NCBI GenBank assembly: GCA_033961575.1
Contig: CM066731.1
Location: forward strand, 58,805,501 to 58,869,500
Direction: 5' to 3'
Length of the DNA: 64,000 nt
Source: Aselliscus stoliczkanus
Taxonomy: Eukaryota; Chordata; Mammalia; Chiroptera; Hipposideridae
Numbering within the stretch: position 1 is the first letter of the stretch; every line of letters begins with the position of its first letter. Below are positions 34,395 through 46,145 of this stretch, piece after piece. The position numbers and the translations under genes are program-made. The notes under the pieces were generated by a model. It had not been told where the DNA came from. It made no database searches and worked only from the letters and a program-made list of their open reading frames with translations.

Positions 34395-34468
34395 TATTCT
34401 TTTCTTTTCTTTTCTTTTCTTTTCTTTTCTTTTCTTTTCTTTTCTTTTCTTTTCTTTTCTTTTCTTTT
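34395..34468. repeat. (TTTTC)n microsatellite
   Basis: About 14-15 pentanucleotide units, within the minus-strand L1 at the 5' UTR/ORF1 boundary. The phenylalanine/leucine/serine-rich plus-strand open frame (34370-34621) is an artefact of this tract. Confidence 0.95.
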
Positions 34469-34469
34469 G

Positions 34470-35635
34470 GGACATGTTTCTTTGACTCCCCCTTTTGGCT
34501 GCCTCTGTGTGTTTGTCTCTATGTATTAGGTAGGGCTGCTATCTTCCCAGTCTTAGTAGGGTGGCCTTATGTAGTAGGTGTGCTGTGGGGGCTCAGTGGC
34601 ACAGTCTTCCTGGTCACCTGAGCCAGGTGCTCTACTCCTGTTGTAGTTGAGCCTTGTTGTTTGCACATCAATGATAGGGATTCAACTTCATGCTGATTGC
34701 TGGTTAGGACTGGCTTTGACTACAGTGGAGTAGCTATTGTGCAGAGGCTGACCCTACAGGGAAAGATTTGCTTTAACAGGGCCCTGGTATCTACCCAGTC
34801 TGCCCTTTGTGTGTCATTATTGGTGGCAGCTGGCAGGTGGCAGGGTCCAAAGCTGGCCATCAGGCATGCCAGTCCCAGGCCTCCTGGGAGAGGCCCTGAT
34901 AAAGGCCAAGTTCAGCTGCAGCCTTTGTCCTGCCCAGAGCCACCTGGCAGGAGCCACAATGCAATCTGAAGACAGTTTCCACCCACACTGGGCTTGGAAT
35001 TGCCTTGAAAGGCCAAGCCATGAACTAAGGACAGCTGTCACTAGTGTCGGGCTTGGGGCCCAGGGGCATGCCAAAGCCAGATGCTGCTTGTTTGGGTTTT
35101 GTGAACCTTTGGGAGAATTTAAGGAAGTCCACTGTATGAGCTAAGATAGGTTGTTTGTATGGAAGAGCCACTAGAAACAGCTTGGGTGCGCCCGATTGTC
35201 GGGAACAGGGGGAGGGGTCTCAGGGAATCACCAGGGGCAAATTCACCAGAGACTGCAGCCTCCCTCATCTCACTTAGCTACAGTCTCCACTGGTTTTCAC
35301 AGCCACATGTTATGGGGACTAAGTCCCCCAGCCCTGAAATTCTGGGCTGGGGAATCTGGTATGGGACTGGGACCCCCTCACTCTTCTGGGGGGACCTCCA
35401 AACCAAGGTATCCCTCTCGAGTTTTAATAGTCACATGCTGGTGTGGCAACAGCCCATTCCATGTCTCTGCCCCTCCTGCCAGTATCGAGGTAGTTCTGTA
35501 TGTCCTTAGAGGTTAAGACTTCTGTTCAGCTAAACTTTAGGTGATTCTTAATGATGGTGGTTCTGTAGTTTAGTTGTAATTTTGATGTGGTCTTGAGAGG
35601 AAGCAAACATAGCATTTACATATTCCACCATCTTG
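34470..35635 (-). promoter_or_regulatory. L1 5' UTR (internal promoter region)
   Basis: GC-rich 1.1-kb segment read on the minus strand, matching the position and style of an L1 5' UTR, which carries the element's own RNA polymerase II promoter. Evidence is its location upstream of ORF1, its sharp GC rise, and the closing CCACCATCTTGAGCAGACCA at the right end. The open frames of 85-116 codons on both strands here are not supported as genes. Confidence 0.6.
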
Positions 35636-36427
35636 AGCAGACCAAGTCACTAACTCACTCTTTAATAATCAGAAGTTGGCTGTATTTTAAGAGTTTTCAT
35701 GTCATCTGTTACCTCAGATTACAAACTTCTGAAAGAAGCTAAATTGTATTTGTTGGTGTTTAGTTTGGATCCAGTGAGATTAACATCATGCAATAAATCT
35801 GTAGCTAAGTCATCACAGGCAACCTGGTATCCTGCCTCCTAATCTTTACTATTTATTGTAATGGAAAGGCAAGAACTTTTAAATTTTTTTTGTAGAATTG
35901 TGGAAGGAGATGCAAGAAGTGGCTGAAAGGAGGACATAGTTGAGGGTCATGCATAATATCTGTGAAACTATAAATGCTCTGGTACCATGGTGTTTAATTA
36001 ATGCCTGATAGGTTTTTGGTTGAATTTTACTTGTCTTGGGTATTTTGCAATGAAAATAAAGTAGTGGAACTAATTTAAAATCTCCGTGTGTCTACCGTCA
36101 AAGCATTTCTGGCTAGAGAAGTAAAATTTTGTATATGAGCATCTCTCAGGAAACATTCACCACACACTACACATCTCCAGATGTTTAGCATTTGTGAGTA
36201 TTTGAAAAAATGAAAACTACCATCTGTGTTTCTTACTTTCAATCAGAGCATATCACTGACAGCTGAAGGTATTCCCAGGCTATTCCTAAAGCTTTCTTGA
36301 TCAAACAAAGGCAAAGAAGAAAGATTAAAATTTTTCTTCCCTGCTTCATTGGTAGCAAGTTTTATGTTTTCCTACAATAAATATTCTTTATTATAATAAA
36401 ATATTCAAGACTAACATTGTTGCCTAC
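35636..36427. other. unannotated sequence
   Basis: No recognised element; bounded on the right by the LTR's CCTAC target copy (36423-36427). Confidence 0.4.
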
Positions 36428-36784
36428 AGTATTAGTTTAGTTTGGGTAGTACCCTAACAAAGTATAAACTGGGTGCCTTAAACAACAGTTCTGGAGGCTG
36501 CAAGTGCCAGGTCAAGATGTCTGCAGGGTTGGTTTCAGAGATGTATCACCTTGGTTTATAAATGGCAATCATCTCTCTGTGTCTTCTCTTGGCACATGTC
36601 TATGTTGAAATGTCCTCTTCTTAAAAAGGCACAAGTCATATTGGATTAAGGCCTACCTTAGTGATCTCATTTTCACTTAGTTACCTCTTTAAAGTCCCTA
36701 CTCCAAAAAGAGTCACATTTTGAGGTACTGGGAGTTGGGACATCAGCATGTGAATTTTGGTAGGACACAATTCAGCCCATAACA
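36428..36784 (-). mobile_element. MaLR (MLT1/MST-type) solo LTR
   Basis: Reverse-orientation LTR. The minus strand begins TGTTATGGGCTGAATTGTGT, the classic MaLR start, and continues with AATGTGACT-like, ATCCAATATGACTTGTGCC and TTTAAGGCACCCAGTTTATA phrases. Bounded by a perfect 5-bp target duplication CCTAC (36423-36427 and 36785-36789), the size made by ERVL/MaLR integration. No internal region remains, so it is a solo LTR. Confidence 0.85.
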
Positions 36785-36789
36785 CCTAC

Positions 36790-37194
36790 TTATTCATCTC
36801 AAGGCCTAAAAATCCAGATTTGTTGGAAAGTTGGAATCATTCCTGGTGCGATGTAAATGAACCTCCAAGTCTGTTGAATACAAAAATCTGGAGAATCTCT
36901 GTTCTGTTCTGTTACTTCTCACGTAAGGTTTTTGGCATCAAAGGGAACCAATGAGTAATATATTTAGAGGCAAGCAGATGTGTCTAGTCTTAATCATGAT
37001 TTGGAAAAGTTTATTATGATGTGTTTAAAAGGATATGGTTGAGATGTTCGACAAGATTCTAATGCATATGAATGGTAGAGCAACTTTAGGAATCTGTGTG
37101 GTCAGCAAGGCCAGTGAACTTCCTAATGGGGAAGTGAACAGAACTTTCTGGTCAAGAATGTAGACAGATGGTAGGAAGCAATATAGTAGCTTTT
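36790..37194. other. unannotated sequence
   Basis: Nothing recognised. Confidence 0.4.
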
Positions 37195-38500
37195 TATAAA
37201 TTTATTCTCTCATTCATTCAACAAGCCTATTGATATTTTATTATGTGCTGGGCAGTGAAGTAGAAACTGAGCACAGAAAGAACAATAAAACATGGCCTGT
37301 CTTCTAAAGTTTTTCACTGTTTATGTGGGAGAGAAAGACATGTCAAGGAAAAAGTATAATACCACATAGTAAATAGAGGGGTATAATAGGAACATTGAGA
37401 AAAATGAGCCAAACCATGTTAGAGCTATGAGGACAGGGTTGAAGAGCCCTAAGTTATGGATAGAATTTCTCTGATAAAGAGGACAGAAATGATGAAGGGC
37501 TGGAAAAAGGATCACAATGCTCAGGAAGCAATATGATCAAATACACAGTGTAAAGTAACATCATGATGCATGAAAGGAAATTGAAAGCAGTTATTCAATT
37601 AACTAGATTATAGTCAGAAGCAGGAAAAGAAATTGAGAAGAAGGAAGAGTAGCACATCATGCAGGGCCTCCTGTGACACTGACTAGAAGTTTTCTAGTCA
37701 AGGAAGTTTTGGGTATTATCAGACATACATATTCTCTAGGTCATGTGGCAACTGTGTGAAAGATAGATCTGAGGGGACAGAACAAGAAGTCGGAAGAAGA
37801 GTTGAATGCTTTTGCAGCAGTCCAAGAGCTTTATCCCAAGGCAAGTAAGAAATACTTGGGAAGTGAAACTAGCAGACCTTGATGATAGGTTGTAAGTGGG
37901 GAAGAGGAGAGTTGAAGGTACAATATGAGTCAAGATGGATTTCTCATTTCTGTGTTATAAATTCAGGTGCCCATTGACCATTTGTGGCTCAGCAAACTGG
38001 AGATGTGCTCAGGAGTTATTAGCATGTCTGATAATTGGAACCCATGAGGATTAAAGTGATATTCTAGAAGAGAACAGAGAGTAAGAAGAAGAGAACACCA
38101 AAGACGTAACCTTGAGGAATCTCAAAATGAAGGCCACAAAAGAAAGATTTAACACAGAGCTTTAAGGAAAACCAGAAATTGTTGTGGTTACAGAAGCAAG
38201 TGTATAAGAGTTTTAAATAAAGTTGGTGATCATTGATGTCAAACTAAGATGGAGACTGAGTAGTGTCATTGGGTTTCACATTTGAGAAATCACTGGCTCT
38301 ATTGAGAAGAATGGTGTGGTCATAGCAGTATCCAGATTGCAGTAGATGGAAAAATTAATGGTGGGTAGGAAAATAGAGAACACCCTCTTGGATAGTCTAG
38401 ATGACTCTTCTGGGGAAATTGGTTAAGTTTTCCTTGTACCACTAATATTGTTCCTCAGCTTTGGAGGCTTATAGACCTCAAGGTAAATGCAGGCCAGATA
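37195..38500 (-). mobile_element. L2 LINE, 3' half
   Basis: About 1.3 kb of an ancient L2 (CR1-type) element, reversed. The left end has the L2 3' terminus (CATTCATTCAACAAGCCTAT). Further right are TTTTGCAGCAGTCCAAGAGC, AGCAAACTGGAGATGTGCTC, ACCTTGAGGAATCTC and AGATGGAGACTGAGTAGTGT, in the order expected for the antisense of L2 ORF2 reverse-transcriptase C-terminal sequence and its 3' end. Highly diverged. Confidence 0.7.
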
Positions 38501-39944
38501 AGCACCTGGTCTTATGGTTTCACCACTAGTTTTCTGGAAGGTGGAAAGATCAAACATAACAAAACTGGGGAAGTGGAGCCAAATGGAGATAAAGAATGAT
38601 GATGTAATTAAGATGGAACAGAAATCAACTAAGCAACAGTATCAGTATCAGCTGATTTTTTGGGAATTTATGCTGTGTGCAAGATTTTTCCAAACAAAAT
38701 TAGGGATAGGGAAGGGCTGAGAGGGTAAGCATGGAAATAAGTATGCTATGATCGCCGCATTCACTCAGTAGAAAGTACAAGAATGTAGAATTGAAGATCA
38801 ATTTCAAGCATAAATTTTCAATATCTGCATTCAGCGTACTTATTTAATGTTTGATATATTGATACATGCAATGCAGGATTTTTTAGCTAACTGAAATAAG
38901 CCTCTTAACATAAATTTTGGCAAGAATTATTGATATGTAGTTCAGATATTTATATGTTTTGGAAGAGTGGATGCATGAGAGAGAAGTGGGCGGGAAGAGA
39001 ATAATCCATGAAAGTAATTACATGGAGCAGTGCATTGAAGAATGTACGATTTGTGGCACTACGTGTATCAAGAGTTGGTATTGACACTTGTATATAAACA
39101 GTGGTCATATGATTTATGTAGCTATTATCTCTAATGAGGTAGGGCCTAGAAGTCTACTAATTTATTCCTGGGGAATAAGCAAATGAATGTTGTTATAGTA
39201 AATCTATATTAAGACCTCAGAAATATGTACGATATTATGGTCTAAAGGAATCATATTTGGACTTAGACCATTAAAAATAACTAGGCAGAATTTTATATAT
39301 TCTTGCCTTCATTCACATACTCAGCAAGTTCTCTTAGGTATGTACAGAGCTCTGTGAGGTACGTAGTTACAAAGCCAGAGCTACAGAAGGAGGTAGAAGA
39401 TATTATTGCCATTCTCCATTTTTAACTTAATTGGGGACACCTGAAAACTAAGAAAACAGTTAAAAAAGTTAAATTAAGTTAAAGGTACCTAATGAGGGCA
39501 GATTAGTGTGCTAGACATTTTATTTATGTACCCCAATGATAAATAAGAATTGATTAGATAGAATTTGATTTAATCAGTTTTATGAATTTACAGTGTATCT
39601 TTAGATATGTCTTCAAAGGGAGTGAATAATAGAGAGAAATCAGGGAAGTATGACCTGAGGTGTAGAGATGGAAACAAACAAGAAATGCTTAGATAGTGAT
39701 ATGGAAACTGATGAATTTTTACAAGAAAGAGCTGCCTACAGTATTTGTTCTTGTTCTTGGTTATCAATTCAGCCCAGCTGCATTCCTTTTGGTAGAAAGA
39801 ACACTTGAAGCACTCACAGGTCTAAAGTAAAGTGCCTGTAGATCTCAGGAGGTCCCTTCTGGGCTTGTTAGCTGAGACGATAAGAAAGGGATGCATTTTA
39901 TACATAAATATCTTTAAACCTTTAGAGTCAACTAAGGGTTTTTG
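38501..39944. other. unannotated sequence
   Basis: No named element recognised in about 1.4 kb. Confidence 0.4.
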
Positions 39945-40050
39945 TTTTTGTGTTAATTGGTTTCAGATGTACAAAACAATGCAATAGTTATCCTTTTCAC
40001 CCCTTACAAAGTGACAACCTCCCTCCCCCCATCCACTGCCTCAACTGAGG
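39945..40050 (-). mobile_element. L1 3'-end fragment
   Basis: GTTTCAGATGTACAAAACAA and CCTTACAAAGTGACAACCTC resemble the reversed extreme 3' UTR of bat-style L1s (compare TTTCAGGTGTACAGGTTAGT at 32583). Short. Confidence 0.45.
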
Positions 40051-40729
40051 TTTTAAACAGAAAAGTACTCATATCATAGAAGTCAACATACAGCACTAGT
40101 TAAGTCAGATTAGAAGGGACACTGCTACTTAAATTTGTTCACCTTTAAAATGAAACTAAAAGATTATACTCTTTTCCACAAGTTTTATTGTTTCCATTTT
40201 GTAGTGACATGAACTTAAGTCCATATCCACTTATTTATTGAAATCTGCACTTCAGAGATTCCCATGTATTACTTGATACCCACTGTTTATGGAGTTTGAG
40301 TCTGCTAACATTTTTGATTAAAGGATAAACATGAAAATGCATGTTAGTTTAGTCTCTGACTTCAACTGTCTATGTGCTTACAAACAAACAGTAAGCAAAG
40401 ACCCCAGCAATGAAATCTGGTTCTTAGTGAGTCAGAAGAGAAAAGCTTTGTTTTCCAAATTAATTGTAAATTTCAAAGTAGCATGGTCTTGTTGTCAAAT
40501 GCCATATGTTAAGTTTAATATTTGCTGCCTTTTCCTGGGAAGTTCAGAGCATCAAACGTGTGTGAAGGACTGCTTTGGAATTAAAATGTGCTGGTCAGCT
40601 GGAACTGGGCAATGAAGATAGGGATGATGGAATGTCCTTCCCATAACATCAGGGAAATAGGACCATCACCTGGTATCATCTGCAGTGTCTCCACTTCTAA
40701 TCCATTTTTATCATTTTCCAAACTAATAA
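40051..40729. other. unannotated sequence
   Basis: A 94-codon plus-strand frame (40331-40615) occurs here but shows no motif, Kozak context of note or splice signals. Confidence 0.4.
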
Positions 40730-40985
40730 CAATATAACTACCATTCATAGGCTACTATCTATGTGCCAGACACTGTTTTGCATTTCTCACACATTGATTC
40801 GTTTAACCCATGTAAGAACCCTGAGTTAGCCACTGCTGTTTCTCATTTATACTTATAGGGAAGCTGAGGCTCTAAGGTGTTAAAAAATTGGCCCCAAATC
40901 ACAGAGCTAGTAGGAAGTATAATCAGAATTTGAATTTTAACAGCCTGGCAACAGAGATGATACTCTGAACCATTAAACCATTTCA
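40730..40985 (-). mobile_element. MIR SINE
   Basis: Near full-length reverse MIR: CTATCTATGTGCCAGACACT, then AACCCTGAG, GGAAGCTGAGGCTCTAAGG, CAAATCACAGAGCTAGTAGG and CTGAACCATTAAACCATTTC. Good agreement with the reversed MIR order. Confidence 0.8.
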
Positions 40986-41139
40986 TGGCTTCAGTCTTCT
41001 GAAATACTGGAGATATAATGTCATGCTCTGACTCTACAAACTCCTTTTTTGCTTATCTGATCATTTCAACCTATTTTGCCATTCAAGACTTTTCCTAGTT
41101 AAATATTATTTTACTCACCCAATAGTATTTTCCATTAGG

Positions 41140-41310
41140 ACCTTTTATTTATTTATACATTCAATAAACATTTATTAAATATCTATTATATGCCAAGACC
41201 TATGCATGGTCCTAAAGATACAACATTGAATATGCTATGGTTACTGATTTTCAGGAACTTAAAAATTAGTGAAGAATACTGACAAATAAATCAGTAATTA
41301 TACTTTTCCT
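41140..41310 (-). mobile_element. L2 3'-end fragment
   Basis: ATTCAATAAACATTTATTAA, then TATGCCAAGACC and GATACAACATTGAATATGCT follow the reversed 3' end of L2. Confidence 0.6.
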
Positions 41311-41659
41311 TTCCCTACCTCACTACTTCTGCTAAGTTCTTTCTCTTTTTTTATGTCCCAGAACTTTTGCTAAAATAGTTCTTCCTATGAGTCTTATAGA
41401 GCTGTTTGAATTAATCAGTCAATATCCTGGATAAAATGTTCATGTTTAGAAAAATTCAAATTTCTGGCTACCTCATAAGGTGTTGACTAGCCCACAATTG
41501 GCTCACTTTGTTTTAGCACCATTTAATGCTTCATCCACTTGAATATGTATTAGTGGTTTTGCAATATGTACTGTATGTTTATTTTTTAGATAGGGACATT
41601 GACAATATTTATTTTTTTCTTTTAGAAAAGTGTAAATGCAGGCATAAAAACTGTTCATT
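41311..41659. other. unannotated sequence
   Basis: No element recognised; ends in the target copy of the next SINE. Confidence 0.4.
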
Positions 41660-41673
41660 AAAAATGGGACCAA

Positions 41674-42030
41674 GGGCCAGCCAAGTGGTGCATTGGTTAA
41701 GAGTTGGCTTGGGACGCCAGCTCTGAGCAGCAGGGCCCTGGTTTGGATCCCACATGAGGGTCAGTGATGTTGCACCCTCTACAGCTAAGATGGTGAACAA
41801 CAGCTTGACCTGGAGCTGGCCTGCCATGAGCCACCGTGAGCAGCTGTCCAATGGCCGGCAAGTGACTGCCTCATCCAGGAAGAGCGCAATGATAATACTA
41901 ACATGAGCCAGTGAAGCATCGTCCTCCACAAATACACTGAAGAACAAAAGGACAGCAACTTGTTTGTTCCCCTTCCCCAATTCCCCAATGCTGTTCCTCT
42001 CCCCCAATTCCCCAATAAAATCTTTTTTTA
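41674..42030 (+). mobile_element. long GGCCGGCC-head SINE, internally shorter
   Basis: Plus-strand long-type SINE of about 357 bp: GGGCCAGCCAAGTGGTGCAT head, GGTTTGGATCCC B-box, CCTCTACAGCTAAGATGGTG junction, tail CCCAATAAAATCTTTTTTTA. It lacks roughly 90 bp of the middle body present in the 24447 copy. Near-perfect flanks AAAAATGGGACCAA (41660-41673) and AAAAATGGGCTCAA (42032-42045). A 203-codon minus-strand open frame (42220-41609) crosses the whole SINE and is an artefact. Confidence 0.85.
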
Positions 42031-42045
42031 AAAAAATGGGCTCAA

Positions 42046-43336
42046 AATCATTGGTAAGATAATTGGCTTTGAACCCAGTAAATTTCAGTGAGATTGAAGA
42101 AAAGTAAGAAAGGTAGATATTATTGGAATTAAGCTTGAAGGTACAATGGGGAGAGAGTTGTAGAAATTCTTGTACTATATCCTGAATTTTCTTTGTGAAG
42201 AGATTTTTATGATATTTCAATCTTTATGCCTTTTTCAAAGCTGTCTTCTTATTTGGACCACCTACCCCTTCCTGTTTACCATTTAAAAATCAGTCTTCAA
42301 CACTGATGGTAATCTTTTTATCTTGAATATCTCAAACAGATCATTTTTCTTAAAATAATTGTGAGAGATGACTAAACTCACATTCTCCTTATTTATTTTT
42401 TTTAATAAAATGTCAGGACTGATGACCAAAATTATGCCCCGAAATAAGTATCTAAGGCCTTTAATTCCACTATAAGGAATTATAGTGTAGTCACTAGGTT
42501 GTTGTTTTTCCTTATTTCTTTTCCATTTCTTTATCTAAACATAGTTTCTACCTGTGCCAAAAGTTGACAATCTATGACTTCATTTAAACGGTCAAAATAA
42601 TGCAGACAAAATTAAAAACTATAAAATGAGCCTGTAGCTTGGAAGCTTTCTAGCAAGCTGCTAGGAGATGAATGGGCATGATGGGGAAGGGGCAAAAAAT
42701 AATCCACACCTATTTATGAGTTCTCAGTGACAGATGTGTGATTCAATGAATGAGCAAATATTGAAAATTAAATATGATGCACAGCAATACACTGTTAAGT
42801 TTCAAACACTAGGGTCCAGTGAGGAGCGCAAAAGTGAGCATCAGACCTGCACAAAGAATGGCTGCCCATTGCCATTATGACACAGGCACTTTTGTATATT
42901 TTCTTTTCCCCATTATTCAGAAGGATTACTGATTACGTATAGAAAATAAAGAATGCTACTCTTTTTTGTTTAACTCATCTTAATTGTAGTTGGTTCAGGA
43001 GCAGTCTTCATGTGTTTTGGAATCTGTGAATAAACCAGACCTCCCAGAGTGGAGTGTTGGTGTTAGGAAATAGTGATTCATAGAGTTAGAAATACACAAA
43101 TATCTACCTGGGTATAGGAACACCAATATATTGAAGTTGGGTTTGGAAATATATTCAATATGTTTTATATAAATAAGTGCTATAATTTCAAAAGTTCCAG
43201 AAGATGAACCCCAGAAGAAATGTTGGAACTTTCCTGACTGGCTTTATCTAAGCCATGGCTATCATCCATCTTGTGATGCTGAACTACGACAATGTGGAAT
43301 GTGATGGGTCATGTGGTGCTTTAGTACCCCAGCAAA
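42046..43336. other. unannotated sequence
   Basis: No named repeat. A small palindrome CACTATAAGGAATTATAGTG sits at about 42468-42488. Confidence 0.4.
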
Positions 43337-43372
43337 GTGTGTGTGTGTGTGTGTGTATGTGTGTGTGCACGA

Positions 43373-43406
<34 letters not shown>

Positions 43407-43472
43407 CAGAGAGAGAGAGAGACAGAGAGACAGACAGAGAGAGACAGAGAGAGAGACAGAGAAAGAGAGAGA
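43337..43472. repeat. (GT)n(GA)n compound microsatellite
   Basis: GT run (43337-43391) passing directly into GA/CAGA-rich repeat (43392-43472). It explains the VCVCVC and RERERE artefact frames. Confidence 0.95.
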
Positions 43473-44100
43473 ATTCTATGAAAAGCTGTTACAGGCTAAC
43501 TCAATTTTTTGTTATAATGTGTTCATGAAAACCACATATTGGATCTGAGAGTCAAAAAGTGGATCATATTTCATAATTTTCCTAATGAAATACTATCATA
43601 ATTTTGGTTTAAATTCAAGACACAACATTAAATAAATCATAGGTGTAATCAACACTATGGCACAAAGGGGAAAAAATCAGTTACTATAAACATTTATAAT
43701 CAGAATAGCAAAATTATATCAAAATATTATGAACTATGGATAATAGTGTTATATAGAATGATTAGAGGTGGTATGCCAATGTACTGTAAACTGTATAAAA
43801 TACCCTTCAGACAACTTTGCTATATCATAAAATTGGCCAAATGTTCAATTTTGACAACTACTGATCTTTAATTTATAATTTTTACTTGCTATTTAAAAAC
43901 TGGGAAAACATTTTAAGGAATAATTTGAATGACCAGTTCTCTTAAAATTGGCTGTCTGGAATTTTAAATGTTTGTCTTTTCCATATTTTGATTAAGTCTC
44001 AGGTTATTTAATGTAAAACTACCTACTAAAGCAATTCTTTATGACTTCACTCAGCATTTTATTCTAAATAATTTGGAGAAAAGAAAAATTACTTGACTGT
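43473..44100. other. unannotated AT-rich sequence
   Basis: Nothing recognised. Confidence 0.4.
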
Positions 44101-45083
44101 TGTATTTGTTATATATAGCTATGTAACAAATTACCATACACTTAGTATTTTACACAAATACACATTAATATCTCCAGTTTTTTGGGGTCTGGAGTCCAGG
44201 CACAGCTCAGCCGTGTCATCTACTTCAGAGACTCTCACAGGCTGTAATCAAGATATCAGTCATGTCTCCTGTGGTCTCTTAGGAAGCTCGGCTGGAGAAG
44301 GATCTGCCTCCAGGCTTACAGGGTTGTTGACAAACTCAATTCCTCAAGGCTTGTTGGACAGAGGGCCTCAGTTCTTGGCTGCCCATTGAACCAAAGCCAC
44401 CCTGAGTTCCTTGTCATGTGGACCTCCCTAACTTGTTTCATCCAAGTGTACAAACCAAAAAAAGCAATAGGAAAAGTATACTAGCAAGATAAAAGGAATA
44501 GTTTCTCAAAACTAATCCCAAAAGTGATGTCCAATCAACCTAGCTTCATTCTATTAGCTAGAAACCAAGTCCTGGCCGGCCGAGTGGCGCATTGGTTAAG
44601 CGCTGGTTTTGGGATGCCAGTGGCCCCGGTTCGGATCCCACATGAGGGCCAGTGACACTGCCCTCTACAGCTAACAACAGCTCCACCTGGAGCTGGGCTG
44701 TGCGAGCCCCGGTGATGGTGTGGGCTGCCATAGGCTACAGTGAGTGGCCCACAGCCAGCGTGAGCGGCTGGCAACCAAGAGTGAGCTGCCAATGGCCGCG
44801 GTGAGCGACATCCGGAGGCCGGCGACCGATCTGCCTCATCCGGGAAGAGCGCAATGACGATACCAACAGTGAAGCAACATCCTCCGCAACTAAACTGAGG
44901 AACAAAAAGACAGCAAGTTGTCTGTTCCCCTTCCCCGATTTCCCAACGCTGTTCCCCTCCGCCAATTCCCCAATAAAATCTTAAAAAAAAAAAAAAGAAA
45001 CCAAGTCCTTCTGTTCAGGTGATCTTCAATGGGAGAGAATTAATTACACAAGGGTATGAGTACCAGAAAGCAGGGAGCATAGA
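44101..45083 (-). mobile_element. MaLR/MLT1-like LTR split by a SINE
   Basis: Same family and orientation as the LTR at 18506: a CTATGTAACAAATTACCATA start, GACTCTCACAGGCTGTAATC, GGGCCTCAGTTCTTGGCTGC, then, beyond the SINE at 44574-44995, the end phrases AATTAATTACACAAGGGTAT and GAGTACCAGAAAGCAGGGAG. The SINE insertion is clean, so the LTR is the older of the two. Confidence 0.65.
44574..44995 (+). mobile_element. long GGCCGGCC-head SINE
   Basis: The best-preserved long copy, about 422 bp, plus strand. Head GGCCGGCCGAGTGGCGCATT, B-box GGTTCGGATCCC, CACTGCCCTCTACAGCTAAC, body with AGTGAGTGGCCCACAGCCAG, tail with CATCCTCCGCAACTAAACTG and CCCCAATAAAATCTTAAAAA. Perfect duplications AGAAACCAAGTCCT at 44560-44573 and 44996-45009. 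Confidence 0.92.
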
Positions 45084-45799
45084 GCAGTCTTAGAATCATC
45101 CTGACATTTTATAGTGTTTTGCATATTAATCTTTACTTATTGTTTCTTCTTGCGTATTAATCTCTAGTCATCGTTTCCTCTTGTTTTCTCTTGTGCACAG
45201 GCTCTTGAAGGACAAAGAAATAAGAGTGTTCTGAGTGGAAAAGGGACCACAGCATGTGTGCTTTTTGTTTGCTTATATAGCAGAGTGATAGGTCAATGGT
45301 ATGGCTATAAGTTTGAGGCTTTCATAATACCCAAAGGCATTGTAATACATGGTCATGGCAGAAAATATTCAATGAGGAAGATAAAACTCAAGGTGGAATC
45401 TTTGTTTGATTAATCCTGGTGTTGAGTGAGGGAGCAGACTAAGAGGGGGTTCAGTTGTACTTCAAAAGGACTGCAGATGAGGCTGTAGTTAGGAAATGAA
45501 AGATGGGAGACTCGGAAAAGAAGATGGAATGCAAAATAGGAAGCAGCGATAGGGAGCAAACATGGGTGAAAGATCCAAGGTGTTTAAAGGTGATTAAAGG
45601 AGAGTTTTGCTGTGCAAAGTTCAGTTTAACGATCTCTTTCATAGTCTCATGCAATTTCCTATAAAAATCCTCACTAGTTAGATATCATTTGGGGTAACAG
45701 TATATGATGGGATACTGAGATTGGTGTTGAGGTAAAAACAGAGCAATCTAGCAGACTAAGCCATCTTTGTGTAACACAGTTAGTTAGTAATATAGTGCA
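45084..45799. other. unannotated sequence
   Basis: No named element; a run of AAGTTCAGTTTAACGATCTC-type unique sequence. Confidence 0.4.
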
Positions 45800-46145
45800 A
45801 GTAGGGTATTATGCTGTGGTTGGGAAAACATCACCTTAGTGTTCAAATCCAGGCTGTACCACTTACTGGCTGTGTAACTCCATCAAACTGAACTGTCACG
45901 CAAATGTCAGATCCCATAGGATGAACTTGACCTCCTTCCTCCCCTGCTTCCCAGTTATGACAAGAAAGATATGTCCTCAGACATGTTTCATGTGTCCTTG
46001 TAGTGGAGGGAGGAAGAAATCACCCTCTGTTGAGAACCACTGCCCGAGAGGGTTATTGTGTGGGGCAAAATAAGGTATAATATCTGAAAGCACCTAAGAG
46101 AGTGATGAAAACATAATAGGCACTCAGCGAATGATAGCCATCCTT
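45800..46145 (+). mobile_element. MIR SINE split by a hAT MITE
   Basis: Plus-strand MIR: the first half reads GTTCAAATCCAGGCTGTACC then ACTTACTGGCTGTGTAACTC. The second half resumes at GAGGGTTATTGTGTGGGGCA with CACCTAAGAGAGTGATGAAA and CATAATAGGCACTCAGCGAA. The interruption is the hAT-type element at about 45896-46050. Confidence 0.7.
45896..46050 (-). mobile_element. hAT-Charlie-type MITE fragment
   Basis: Reversed mammalian MITE with a GTTGAGAACCACTGCC end (its inverse is the common CAGTGGTTCTCAAC hAT terminus), and TCCTCAGACATGTTTCATGT within. Sits inside the MIR, so it inserted later. Left terminus eroded. Confidence 0.6.

Larger units (their letters stand above)
32535..35635 (-). mobile_element. 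L1 with intact ends but deleted ORF2
   Basis: LINE-1 retrotransposon on the minus strand. It runs from a 3' UTR at the left (32535-33060), through the C-terminal end of ORF2 (33061-33343), the N-terminal endonuclease start of ORF2 (33345-33540) and ORF1 (about 33590-34370), to a 5' UTR at the right (34470-35635). Only about 480 bp of the roughly 3.8-kb ORF2 remain, so reverse transcriptase is absent. The right end, CATATTCCACCATCTTGAGC, looks like the start of a mammalian L1 5' UTR read in reverse. Younger than the L1 fossils beside it. Confidence 0.78.

Noticed and set aside
34370..34621. FFSFLFFSF-like protein
   Set aside because: Translation of the (TTTTC)n microsatellite.
34697..35516. 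Several 85-116 codon frames on both strands
   Set aside because: They lie in the GC-rich L1 5' UTR.
41609..42220. 203-codon minus-strand open frame, the longest in the window
   Set aside because: It spans a long SINE and its target duplications; the same kind of frame is seen in other copies of the SINE and has no protein motif.
42468..42488. CACTATAAGGAATTATAGTG palindrome as a regulatory site
   Set aside because: An 8-bp stem in AT-rich DNA is expected by chance at this window size.
43255..43548. Cysteine/valine and arginine/glutamate repeat protein
   Set aside because: Translation of the (GT)n(GA)n microsatellite.
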